Source: Paenibacillus sp. (lineage in GTDB: Bacteria; Bacillota; Bacilli; Paenibacillales; Paenibacillaceae). From it: 8,116 bases of DNA. A program made the translations under genes and the position numbers. The notes under the pieces were generated by a model. That model searched no databases and had not been told where the DNA came from. It saw nothing but the letters and a program-made list of their open reading frames with translations. The stretch spans positions 1 to 8,116 of the forward strand of contig JAQSXN010000148.1 in the NCBI GenBank assembly GCA_029256665.1, read 5' to 3'. Within the stretch, counting starts at the first letter, position 1. Every line of letters begins with the position of its first letter. Of this stretch, positions 1-6,129 are shown piece by piece.

Positions 1-1844
1 CCCATGCGCTCCATGACGACTTGCACATTGATGCCCCCAAGCGAGCGGGCGCTAATGCCGATTAGCCCGTCCGGCCGCTCGCCGATGACGAACGAGGCCA
101 GAATGTCGGTCATATTAAGCAGCGTATCCGCGGATTTCGCGATAAGCAGCTGCGAATTGCGCACGCCTTGCTCCACTACCGCGATGGCGATATGGTCGTA
201 GAGCACTTCCGCGTGTTTGATGATTTCCGCTTTGCTGACATAACCCTCCAGATCCTCCTGGAGCATGCGTTGAATCACCATGGGATCCGCTCCGCCCCGC
301 CGCAGGAACGAAGCGGCCTCGAACGTTCGGGCGCCCGTCCGCATCGAGAAGCTTTTGGTGTCGACCGTGATGCCGGCCAGCAATGCCGTCGCTTCCCGTA
401 CGTCGAGGCCGACGCGATCATGAATATATTGCAGCAGCTCGGTGACGAGCTCGCACGTCGATGACGCATACGGCTCCATGTAGACAAGAATCGCGTGATT
501 GATGAACTCTTCGCCCCGGCGATGATGGTCGATAACGACGATACGATCGGTGAGGGACAGCAGCTTGGGTTCCTTCACCAAGGAAGCCTTATGTGTATCG
601 ACGACGACGGCCAGCGATTGCGGCGTCATCAGCGTCAGCGCTTGCTCGGGCGAGATGAACCGCTTGGACAGCTTCTCTTCCTCTCGCAGCAGCTCCATCA
701 GCTTCTCGATGGAGGGATTAACCCCTTCGAGGACGATGTACGCTTCTTTGCCGAACAGCTGAGCGGCCTTCAGCACCCCTACCGCGGCCCCGATCGCATC
801 CATATCCGGGAACTTGTGCCCCATGATAATAATATTGTGGCTTTCCTTCATTAGATCGCGCAGCGCATGCGCCACGACCCGCGCACGCACGCGCGTGCGT
901 TTCTCTACGGCGTTGCTCTTGCCGCCGTAGAACGACTGGCGTCCCGCAACCTTGACGGCCGCCTGGTCGCCGCCCCTGCCAAGCGCGATATCGAGGCTCG
1001 TATGCGCCCAACCGCCGAGCTCCGTAATTTGTTCGGCGCCCGCGGCGAAGCCGATGCTCAGCGTAACGGGTATCTTCTGCTCGCCGGTCATCTCCCGCAC
1101 TTCGTCGAGAATGACGAACCGGGAATGCTCCAGCTGGCGAAGCGTCTTCTGGTCGGTAATGAGCAAGAAACGATCGGACGTCAGCCGTTTGAGGTAAATT
1201 TTGTACGCCTGGGCCCACTCCGTAATTTCCGTCGTCACCTTCGACAGCATGGTGCTGCGCTGATGGTCGTCGAGACCTTGCGTCACTTCCTCCAGGTTGT
1301 CGATCATCACGACGCCGAGCGCCAGCTTCTCGTCATCATACTTGCGGCCTAGCTGCCAGAGCTCCGTAATGTTCTTGACGTACAGGATCTTGTCCTTGGG
1401 ACGGAAGATGAGCTGGTACATCTGCGAGCCCACCGCGGCTTCGATCAAACCTTCGCGGTCCTTGGCATGCTGCAGCGTCGGAAACAGCTCCGTCAGCGGC
1501 ATGCCGATAACATTATCCTTCTCGAAGATCTTGGAGATGTATGGGTTGTGCCACTCTACCGTGCGGTCTTCCTGATATAAAATAATGCCGAACGGCAATT
1601 CGCTGATAACGTCGTTGCCGCCTTTCTTTACCCGGTAGGACAACGTTCCCAGATAAGTCTTCAGATCCTTGCGGAACGCCCGCTCCGCGAAGTAGCTATA
1701 GATGCCGACTCCGACGGTCAATATTAATCCGGCAAGTCCGGCGGCCCAATGAAAATAGGCCAGCACGGCGGACAGCAGGGCGAGTACGGCCAGCGCGGCA
1801 ATGTGATGCATGCCATGCCATCTCGTGATTAGAAACTTGGGCAT
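1..1844 (-). CDS. gdpP: Cyclic-di-AMP phosphodiesterase GdpP (C-terminus cut by window edge)
   Basis: This membrane-bound enzyme hydrolyses the second messenger c-di-AMP to pApA. The ATG at 1844 follows AGGAG at 1856-1860, and the frame is open for 614 codons to the window edge. Two membrane segments fill about residues 13-52. A PAS-like region (about 80-150) and a degenerate GGDEF domain (about 175-300, no GGDEF signature visible) come next, then the DHH phosphodiesterase domain. Its metal ligands are all visible: H343, D347 and D349 (HKFPDMDA), D416 (VVDTHK), D439-H440-H441 (IDHHRRG) and D495 (TVDTKSF). The DHHA1 domain is entered (ISARSLGG near residue 595) but its glycine-rich end lies outside. 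Family members are about 655-680 residues, so roughly 45-65 are missing. The gene starts 19 bp after yybS and is probably cotranscribed with it, as in Bacillus subtilis. PAS binding of heme and inhibition by ppGpp are family knowledge, not visible here. Confidence 0.97.
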   Translation of the reverse strand, partial: MPKFLITRWHGMHHIAALAVLALLSAVLAYFHWAAGLAGLILTVGVGIYSYFAERAFRKDLKTYLGTLSYRVKKGGNDVISELPFGIILYQEDRTVEWHNPYISKIFEKDNVIGMPLTELFPTLQHAKDREGLIEAAVGSQMYQLIFRPKDKILYVKNITELWQLGRKYDDEKLALGVVMIDNLEEVTQGLDDHQRSTMLSKVTTEITEWAQAYKIYLKRLTSDRFLLITDQKTLRQLEHSRFVILDEVREMTGEQKIPVTLSIGFAAGAEQITELGGWAHTSLDIALGRGGDQAAVKVAGRQSFYGGKSNAVEKRTRVRARVVAHALRDLMKESHNIIIMGHKFPDMDAIGAAVGVLKAAQLFGKEAYIVLEGVNPSIEKLMELLREEEKLSKRFISPEQALTLMTPQSLAVVVDTHKASLVKEPKLLSLTDRIVVIDHHRRGEEFINHAILVYMEPYASSTCELVTELLQYIHDRVGLDVREATALLAGITVDTKSFSMRTGARTFEAASFLRRGGADPMVIQRMLQEDLEGYVSKAEIIKHAEVLYDHIAIAVVEQGVRNSQLLIAKSADTLLNMTDILASFVIGERPDGLIGISARSLGGINVQVVMERM

Positions 1845-1855
1845 AAAACGTATCG

Positions 1856-1860
1856 CTCCT
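1856..1860 (-). promoter_or_regulatory. Ribosome binding site of gdpP
   Basis: AGGAG on the minus strand lies 11 nt before the ATG at 1844 and just after the yybS stop codon. It supports this start and translation from a shared yybS-gdpP message. Confidence 0.75.
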
Positions 1861-1863
1861 GTG

Positions 1864-2769
1864 CTATTTTGATTTAATGAACGCTTTCCGGATCGGGAAT
1901 GCGGTATCCAGAACGCCGATCAAACTAAGCGGAGGAATCAGCAGCACAGGGATGGCTATGAGAACGGGAACCGCCCTATTCCAGTCGCGATGATGCGCAA
2001 TATAGAAGAAAAATCCGATCGCCTGGATCGCGAACACGTAGCTGAGCAGCGGCACGAGGTTCATAAGCGCGACGGCCAGGAACGCTTCGCTTGTGCTTAG
2101 CATGAACAGATCCAGCACATAGGCGATTAAGTAATAGATGACCAGCACGCGCGGGAGCTTCCAGTCCCGCGCCTTCGCAAAAGCGGGGACATTCAGTCCG
2201 CTGCGGATGACCAGTCTTCTGGAGATGTAATGCGATACGACCGTGTACACGTAAGCAAGCACGATAAACGTCAGCGGTATCATATTAATGATAATGGAGA
2301 TGAAATTTTCCGTATGCTCGGACGTCCACTCCGTCGCCAGCGTGTTCTGCGCCATGACGCTGTCGAACGTCTCCCGGATCGTCGTGCTCATCGCATCCAG
2401 CAGCGACAGGTCGAGCACAAGCTCGAATACAAGCAGCTCCAGCATGAGCTGGGCCAGAATGACGACTCCTACGACCCGTATCACCTTGGCGGCGGGCGTT
2501 TCCTTGCGATACAGGTGACCCATCACGATGGCGGGCACCAGGAAGAATAGTCCGATAATAAGCAAGGACGGACTTACGACCACCGAAGCGATCACCCAAA
2601 CCGGGATCACGTGCAGGGCGAAGGCCCCTCTGGACAGCGTCGAATAGAGGACGACGTACGGAACCATCATGAACAATAGAGCGGGCAAATTCAATACGGG
2701 TACAGCAAGCAGCAACAGCAGCACAAGCGCCGCGCCGCTCCATAACAAGGGTTTGAGCCCAGTTTTCAA
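1864..2769 (-). CDS. yybS: YybS family polytopic membrane protein (DUF2232)
   Basis: This is an integral membrane protein of the YybS/DUF2232 family. Its biochemical role is unknown; its usual place is directly upstream of gdpP, as here. The product of about 301 residues is close to the Bacillus YybS length (about 309). It has roughly eight hydrophobic stretches and a basic tail ending RKAFIKSK. Between the fourth and fifth membrane segments is a polar, acidic stretch (roughly residues 125-155). A GTG at 2778 would add three residues, but the strong AAGAGGTGA (2775-2783) overlaps that GTG and sits 5 nt before the in-frame TTG at 2769, so I prefer TTG. The stop at 1864 is 19 bp before gdpP. 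An extended -10 promoter at 2825-2833 probably drives both genes. Conserved pairing suggests a link to GdpP or c-di-AMP, which is inference. Confidence 0.88.
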   Translation of the reverse strand: MKTGLKPLLWSGAALVLLLLLAVPVLNLPALLFMMVPYVVLYSTLSRGAFALHVIPVWVIASVVVSPSLLIIGLFFLVPAIVMGHLYRKETPAAKVIRVVGVVILAQLMLELLVFELVLDLSLLDAMSTTIRETFDSVMAQNTLATEWTSEHTENFISIIINMIPLTFIVLAYVYTVVSHYISRRLVIRSGLNVPAFAKARDWKLPRVLVIYYLIAYVLDLFMLSTSEAFLAVALMNLVPLLSYVFAIQAIGFFFYIAHHRDWNRAVPVLIAIPVLLIPPLSLIGVLDTAFPIRKAFIKSK

Positions 2770-2774
2770 TCCGT

Positions 2775-2783
2775 TCACCTCTT
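2775..2783 (-). promoter_or_regulatory. Ribosome binding site deciding the yybS start
   Basis: AAGAGGTGA on the minus strand is 5 nt from the TTG at 2769. It overlaps the alternative GTG at 2778, which could not use it. Confidence 0.65.
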
Positions 2784-2824
2784 ACGACTTCGATTGCACG
2801 CCCTAGATCAGGCATTCACCACTC

Positions 2825-2833
2825 ATTATATCA
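2825..2833 (-). promoter_or_regulatory. Extended -10 promoter for yybS-gdpP
   Basis: The minus strand reads TGATATAAT: a perfect TATAAT (2825-2830) preceded by the TG of an extended -10. No good -35 lies 16-18 nt upstream, which fits promoters that rely on the extended -10. The predicted start near 2818 gives a leader of about 50 nt. The promoter sits in the only gap upstream of yybS. Confidence 0.7.
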
Positions 2834-2891
2834 TAAAAGCTCATTTGCGCATGCATCCTGTCCTTGCCAAGGTGAAACGGCTGTCGCGCGC

Positions 2892-2927
2892 AAAAAAAAG
2901 AACCGCCTTCGCGGAGACTAGCTCCGC
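2892..2927 (-). terminator. Probable intrinsic terminator after the CBS gene
   Basis: On the minus strand a CCGC-GAAG-GCGG hairpin (2903-2914) is followed by TTC and eight T residues (2892-2899). The stem is only 4 bp but all GC. A second perfect 6-bp inverted repeat, GCGGAG/CTCCGC (2911-2916 and 2922-2927), encloses the stop codon and shares bases with the first, so the two cannot form together. It would separate the LCP-CBS unit from yybS-gdpP. Confidence 0.55.
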
Positions 2928-3328
2928 TGGGACAGTCCTTTCTGACAGTAATCGATAATTTCGCTTCTTCGCACAATGCCGATAAAATGATTGCGGTCGT
3001 CCACTACGGGCACAAAGTTCTGCACCTTCGCCAGCGAGATCATGTCGTCCATGTTGGCGTCGATATTGACGGCCTGGTTCGTCACCCGCAGCGGCACCTC
3101 GCTCAGCCTCACTTTATTCGTCGACTCGAACGTCAGGTCCGGCCTGCTCTTCATGAACCATAGCAGATCGCCTTCGGTAATCGTTCCGTAGTAGGTTCCG
3201 TCGCCATGCAGAATCGGGACGGACGAATAACGGTGGAATTCCATCCGTTCGAGCGCCTGCCTAAGCGTCGTGTCATGGGTCAAGCAAACGACCTCTTGCT
3301 TCGGCAGCAGGAAAAACGCGATATTCAT
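2918..3328 (-). CDS. Stand-alone CBS-pair domain protein
   Basis: This soluble 136-residue protein is made almost entirely of two CBS motifs. The first covers about residues 8-60 (SVPILHGDGTYYGTITEGDLL) and the second about 75-132 (NFVPVVDDRNHFIGIVRRSE). CBS pairs form a Bateman module that binds adenosyl ligands such as AMP, ATP, NADH or c-di-AMP and usually regulate a partner protein; the ligand cannot be read from sequence. It does not closely resemble Bacillus DarB/CbpB (YkuL) as I recall it. I chose the ATG at 3328 because GGAGTGA (3337-3343) is 8 nt upstream; a GTG at 3340 would add four residues but overlaps that site. It starts 18 bp after the LCP stop, implying one operon, and lies near gdpP, so c-di-AMP is an attractive but unproven ligand. 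Confidence 0.9.
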   Translation of the reverse strand: MNIAFFLLPKQEVVCLTHDTTLRQALERMEFHRYSSVPILHGDGTYYGTITEGDLLWFMKSRPDLTFESTNKVRLSEVPLRVTNQAVNIDANMDDMISLAKVQNFVPVVDDRNHFIGIVRRSEIIDYCQKGLSQRS

Positions 3329-3336
3329 GTTTCGTT

Positions 3337-3343
3337 TCACTCC
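3337..3343 (-). promoter_or_regulatory. Ribosome binding site deciding the CBS gene start
   Basis: GGAGTGA on the minus strand lies 8 nt before the ATG at 3328. It overlaps the upstream GTG at 3340, which argues against that codon as the start. Confidence 0.7.
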
Positions 3344-3346
3344 GTT

Positions 3347-4390
3347 CTATTGACCAGAAGCGCTAGAGAGCGAACCAACCTCCTTCTCCGGCTCGGTCGC
3401 ATACTTAGGAGGGAGAATCAGGTTCGCGGCCGTCGTATCTGCATCCAGCCAGCTCTGAATCATCGTCTGTACTTGCTGCTGATCTTCTTCGTCCGGGAAG
3501 TAGTAATAAGCGCCGCCAGACTTCAACCGTCCGCCTTGACCCAGCATCGTATGGCTATACATCGTCAGGTCGCCCTTGGTCAGCATGGACTGCGACATAT
3601 CGATCAGTTGTCCCGGCAGCATGTCGGTGCTGAAGTTGTCGCCCATAATATCAATGAAAGAAGGAATCTTGCTCCACTGCTTCATGCTCGTGGCCTTCTC
3701 TATAATAGCATGAAGGAACTGCTGATGTCGCTCCGTCCGGTTCATATCGCCGCCGGCATCCTCGCGGTAGCGCACGAAGTTGAGCGCATCCTTGCCGTCA
3801 TAGAGATCCTGCCCGCCCTCGATGACGAACTTGTCATGTCCGTAGCCTTTGTTGACGATATCCTCTTCGATCGGAAGCGCGATGCCTCCCATCGCGTCGA
3901 TCACGTCGCGGAAGCCCTCGAAGTTAATGGAAGCGTAATGGTTCACGGGAGCATCCAGAAACTTCTCCACCGTATCCATCGTCATGCCGGCTCCGCCGAA
4001 CGCGTAAGAATGATTGATTTTGTCCTCGTAATCCTTGCCGACGATCTCCACGTACATATCGCGGGGAATCGACACAAGCAGCATTTTGCCGTCGGAGGGA
4101 CGGACGACCGTGTAGATCATCGTATCCGATCGGCCGACCTCGTCATCGCGCTGGTCTACGCCGAGCAACAGCAGCGAGAACGGATCCTTTTTCGTTCTGT
4201 CGACATTAACAGGCTTAGGCTGCTGGCGGTTATCCGCCGGTTTGTACGTCGTTTCGAGCTTTTTCTCGAGCGAGCCTTGCACGAACCAGTCAAAGCCCGC
4301 CATGGCTAGGGTTTCCCGATTGAGGTAGGCCGCCGCCAGAAGGACGATCGCGATAATGGCAACCGCGTATATTCGTTTCGCTTTTTTCAT
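3347..4390 (-). CDS. LytR-CpsA-Psr (LCP) family glycopolymer-peptidoglycan transferase
   Basis: LCP proteins act on the outer face of the membrane and move wall teichoic acid or another anionic glycopolymer from its undecaprenyl carrier to peptidoglycan. From the ATG at 4390 the product is 347 residues. It has a short basic N-terminus (KKAKR), one membrane anchor (about 7-23), a linker, then the LCP domain from about residue 70. Visible conserved points are LLGVDQRD (D79, R81), GRSDT (R87, D89), SIPRD (R110, D111), VRYRED (R207, R209) and NRTERHQQ (N217, R218, R221), the arginine and aspartate set that binds metal and the lipid pyrophosphate. GGAGAG (4399-4404) is 8 nt before this ATG. The ATG at 4414 would add eight residues but has a poor site. 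The CBS gene follows within 18 bp. The TagO-like gene upstream suggests related glycopolymer chemistry. Which LCP paralogue (TagT/U/V) it is cannot be decided. Confidence 0.94.
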   Translation of the reverse strand: MKKAKRIYAVAIIAIVLLAAAYLNRETLAMAGFDWFVQGSLEKKLETTYKPADNRQQPKPVNVDRTKKDPFSLLLLGVDQRDDEVGRSDTMIYTVVRPSDGKMLLVSIPRDMYVEIVGKDYEDKINHSYAFGGAGMTMDTVEKFLDAPVNHYASINFEGFRDVIDAMGGIALPIEEDIVNKGYGHDKFVIEGGQDLYDGKDALNFVRYREDAGGDMNRTERHQQFLHAIIEKATSMKQWSKIPSFIDIMGDNFSTDMLPGQLIDMSQSMLTKGDLTMYSHTMLGQGGRLKSGGAYYYFPDEEDQQQVQTMIQSWLDADTTAANLILPPKYATEPEKEVGSLSSASGQ

Positions 4391-4459
4391 ATTCTCCACT
4401 CTCCAACTGTTCATTCCGTCTATCTCTTTATTCGGGCGATTCCCGTTCCTACCCTATTG

Positions 4460-4488
4460 TAGACGAAGCGAGACAGTCAGGGGTTACA
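4460..4488 (-). promoter_or_regulatory. Candidate ECF-sigma (SigM/SigX-like) promoter of the LCP gene
   Basis: On the minus strand TGTAAC (4483-4488) is followed after 17 nt by CGTCTA (4460-4465). This resembles the Bacillus extracytoplasmic sigma consensus TGAAAC, 16-17 nt, CGTC. A SigA-like -10, TACAAT (4456-4461), overlaps it but has no good -35. LCP genes of B. subtilis are known members of the SigM/SigX cell-envelope stress regulons, so the match is biologically sensible. The leader would be about 60 nt. Confidence 0.5.
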
Positions 4489-4495
4489 AAGCTGT

Positions 4496-4528
4496 GACAA
4501 TTTTTATTTCCATATGTGGAAATTTGTC
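4496..4528. repeat. Interrupted inverted repeat upstream of the LCP promoter
   Basis: ATTTCCA and TGGAAAT face each other around TATG (centre 4513-4516). The arms continue outward as GACAA (4496-4500) and TTGTC (4524-4528) after a 5-T insert on the left. That makes 12 paired positions in all. It lies 8 bp upstream of the proposed -35 and could be a regulator site or an RNA hairpin; function is unknown. Confidence 0.4.
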
Positions 4529-4748
4529 GCTCGGCGATGCCTGATCCCTGTCGCGAGAGGCAGAAAAGTTCGAATTGTCCAATACAGCTAATTCAGCCAC
4601 AATAACCGTAAGGGACAGAATCCGGAAAAATAAAAGTACAATATACGCAATATACATTTAAATAGAGAATGTTTGTGGTATTGGTTTGAAATAACTGTAT
4701 GTTTTACATTTCACCCTGGCTTCAATCGTTTGCAGGATACGCGAATTC

Positions 4749-4834
4749 CCCCGCTAGTAAGCCTATATCTACCGATTTTATACTTTGTACGCTATGGCAA
4801 GGCGAAACGGTTTCGCCGTCCTTTGGCGGCGGGG
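4749..4834. repeat. Cluster of nested inverted repeats, possible structured RNA
   Basis: GGCGAAA and TTTCGCC (4801-4807 and 4811-4817) form a perfect 7-bp stem around CGG. GCCG and CGGC (4815-4818 and 4827-4830) form a second hairpin that competes with it. CCCCGC (4749-4754) can pair with GCGGGG (4829-4834) and enclose most of this. No T-run follows on either strand, so it is not a simple terminator. I could not match it to a riboswitch class. Confidence 0.4.
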
Positions 4835-4875
4835 CTCGTAACGTTGCGAAATTTCATTATATAAACTCCGTCAAC

Positions 4876-4893
4876 GGACAATGGCGTCCGTGA
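4876..4893. repeat. Inverted repeat just downstream of the TagO-like gene
   Basis: ACGGAC and GTCCGT form a perfect 6-bp stem with a 6-nt loop, about 30 bp past the stop codon at 4924. It may be a weak terminator or an RNA 3' end, but the following bases on the minus strand (TGACGGAG) are not a T-run. Confidence 0.35.
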
Positions 4894-4923
4894 GGGAGCT
4901 TCTCTGTGGATGATGCGGTCATT

Positions 4924-5916
4924 CTATACTTGCACCAGAAGCAAAATGATGGACGACAAACCTAGACAAGTGCTCAGAAGCATAAGTACCATAAGCGCCT
5001 GTTTGTGATTAAGTCCCGCCCGCAGCAGACGGTAATGGGCTTGGCTGGCATCCGCCTGGTACATCGGTTTGCCTAGCTTGACACGCTTGGCCACAACGAA
5101 CAGGTTATCGAAGATCGGCACGCCAAGCGCCAGTATCGGGATAAATAATGATAGAACCGTTGCCTGCTTGAACGCTCCGTCGAGCGCGATAACAGCTAGA
5201 AGGAAGCCGAGGAACGTCGCGCCGGCATCTCCCATGAACACCTTTGCAGGAGGCTTGTTGAATTTCAGATAGGCTAGAGTAACGCCGACTAGAATGATCG
5301 CCATGATAGCTGAATTGGACTGTCCCATCGCCAAGGCTACAATAAACAGTGTACCTGCCGAAATCGCCGAAAGCCCTCCTGCGAGCCCGTCCAGCCCGTC
5401 CGAGAAATTGATGACCGTTGTCACGCCGAAAATCCAGAGAATGGTGAGCAAAAACTGCAAGATGACGGGCAATATGATGTAATCTCCGGAGATCGGATTA
5501 TAGAAGCCCGTGAACACGATGCCGGAAGCATAGACAAGCACAGCTGCCGACAATTGCACGATTAGCTTGGGCAGCGCCGGAAAATCCTTGCCTTTAGTCT
5601 TATACCAATCATCTAAAGTGCCGATTGCAAGCAGCAGAATACCTCCTGCGAACAGCGCGCCCGTCTCCCACGAAATCTCTCTTGACACAGCCAAATAAGC
5701 GGCAAAAAATCCTATAAATATCGCATAGCTCGCCGTTAGCGGAATGGGTTCCCGATGCAGCTTGCGCTCTACGTTCTTGCGGGGCTTGTCCACAAAATCG
5801 AGCTTGAAGGCCAGCTTGCTAAATGGAGGGATAAGAACATAAACGACAAGAAAAGACAGCAGAAATGCACCTACATAAAGTATGACACTCACCACCGATA
5901 TTAAAATATAATACAA
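4924..5916 (-). CDS. TagO/WecA/MraY-like polyprenyl-phosphate phosphosugar transferase
   Basis: The family moves a sugar phosphate, usually GlcNAc-1-P, from UDP-sugar to undecaprenyl phosphate at the inner membrane face. This starts wall teichoic acid or other glycopolymer synthesis. The product has 330 residues and about ten membrane segments. Visible motifs are LDDW (D102, D103), VINFSDGLDGLAGG (N170, D173, D176), VFMGDAG (229-232) and PIFD (D270). Two motifs depart from TagO/WecA: the usual GG after the first loop is absent in PIPLTAS (57-63), and the HxHH-R motif reads QAHYR (292-296), keeping one His and the Arg. It may therefore use another substrate or be a paralogue of a canonical tagO elsewhere. 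The start is TTG at 5916 with GAAGAGGT (5927-5934) 10 nt upstream; GTG at 5895 or 5892 is possible, and no in-frame ATG lies near. It is divergent from the DUF4870 gene. Confidence 0.88.
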   Translation of the reverse strand: MYYILISVVSVILYVGAFLLSFLVVYVLIPPFSKLAFKLDFVDKPRKNVERKLHREPIPLTASYAIFIGFFAAYLAVSREISWETGALFAGGILLLAIGTLDDWYKTKGKDFPALPKLIVQLSAAVLVYASGIVFTGFYNPISGDYIILPVILQFLLTILWIFGVTTVINFSDGLDGLAGGLSAISAGTLFIVALAMGQSNSAIMAIILVGVTLAYLKFNKPPAKVFMGDAGATFLGFLLAVIALDGAFKQATVLSLFIPILALGVPIFDNLFVVAKRVKLGKPMYQADASQAHYRLLRAGLNHKQALMVLMLLSTCLGLSSIILLLVQV

Positions 5917-5921
5917 CCCGT

Positions 5922-5951
5922 ATTATACCTCTTCACGATGAACCGTGTCGA
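5922..5951 (-). promoter_or_regulatory. SigA-type promoter overlapping the start region of the TagO-like gene
   Basis: On the minus strand TCGACA (5946-5951, five of six matches to TTGACA) and a perfect TATAAT (5922-5927) are 18 nt apart. The predicted transcript start, near 5915, falls on the TTG start codon. The message would then be leaderless or use a GTG further in. Confidence 0.55.
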
Positions 5952-5975
5952 CTTCTGGCAAATCTTCTGGCAAAT
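5952..5975. repeat. Perfect 12-bp tandem duplication abutting the -35
   Basis: CTTCTGGCAAAT occurs twice in direct succession, with no gap between copies. The pair ends exactly at the -35 hexamer of the TagO-like promoter, on its upstream side. A similar but imperfect GCAAAT and CCAGAA pair recurs near 5998-6013. It could be a two-site operator. Confidence 0.65.
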
Positions 5976-6041
5976 TCTGATGTACACGCTGTTTGAAGCA
6001 AATATCGCCAGAATTGAGTATATTCGCACGAAAGTATGGAA

Positions 6042-6069
6042 TTGGGATAGTGAAAAAAAGGTCTATCAT
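6042..6069 (+). promoter_or_regulatory. Candidate SigA promoter of the DUF4870 gene
   Basis: TTGGGA (6042-6047), a 16-nt spacer containing seven A residues in a row, and TATCAT (6064-6069) give a plausible promoter about 55 nt upstream of the preferred ATG. TACAAT at 6084-6089 is an alternative -10 but has no matching -35. Confidence 0.4.
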
Positions 6070-6129
6070 TCCCTCGCAGCGAATACAATTCTTGCAACAC
6101 TATGTCCACAAGGGAGCGTGACCGTCAAT

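Larger units (their letters stand above)
4415..4923. other. Gene-free intergenic region of about 509 bp
   Basis: This gap lies between the TagO-like gene and the LCP gene, both on minus. The side near LCP holds the candidate ECF promoter and an inverted repeat. The middle (about 4560-4700) is AT-rich and includes two copies of CAATATAC 9 bp apart (4639-4646, 4648-4655). The side near the TagO-like gene (4749-4893) is GC-richer and carries several inverted repeats. Short open frames on the plus strand (for example 4673-4864 and 4699-4893) have no ribosome binding site and no recognisable protein, so I call no gene. No clear terminator with a T-run follows the TagO-like gene. Confidence 0.6.

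Noticed and set aside
718..1352. Open frames of 160-166 codons on both strands inside gdpP
   Set aside because: The minus-strand GdpP frame is open throughout with all catalytic motifs; these are out-of-frame or antisense and have low-complexity Arg-rich translations.
3206..4309. Long plus-strand open frame of 367 codons
   Set aside because: It is antisense to the LCP and CBS genes, whose products have clear family motifs. Its translation is Arg/His-rich with no domain, as expected of a shadow frame.
4673..4893. Small plus-strand frames of 63-64 codons in the long intergenic gap
   Set aside because: No ribosome binding site, no recognisable protein, and they cut across the inverted repeats.
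4849..4893. TATAAT on the minus strand (near 4857) as a promoter downstream of the TagO-like gene
   Set aside because: No acceptable -35 at 16-18 nt, no extended -10 TG, and no gene starting nearby.
4749..4900. Possible c-di-GMP (GEMM) or c-di-AMP (ydaO) riboswitch
   Set aside because: Hairpins and stretches such as GGCGAAAC or GCGGGGGA look suggestive, but the conserved cores I know for these classes are absent on both strands.
5938..6129. 64-residue N-terminal extension of the DUF4870 protein
   Set aside because: It crosses the divergent promoter region and the tandem 12-bp repeat, shows no membrane or family character, and the protein from 6130 already has the normal family length.
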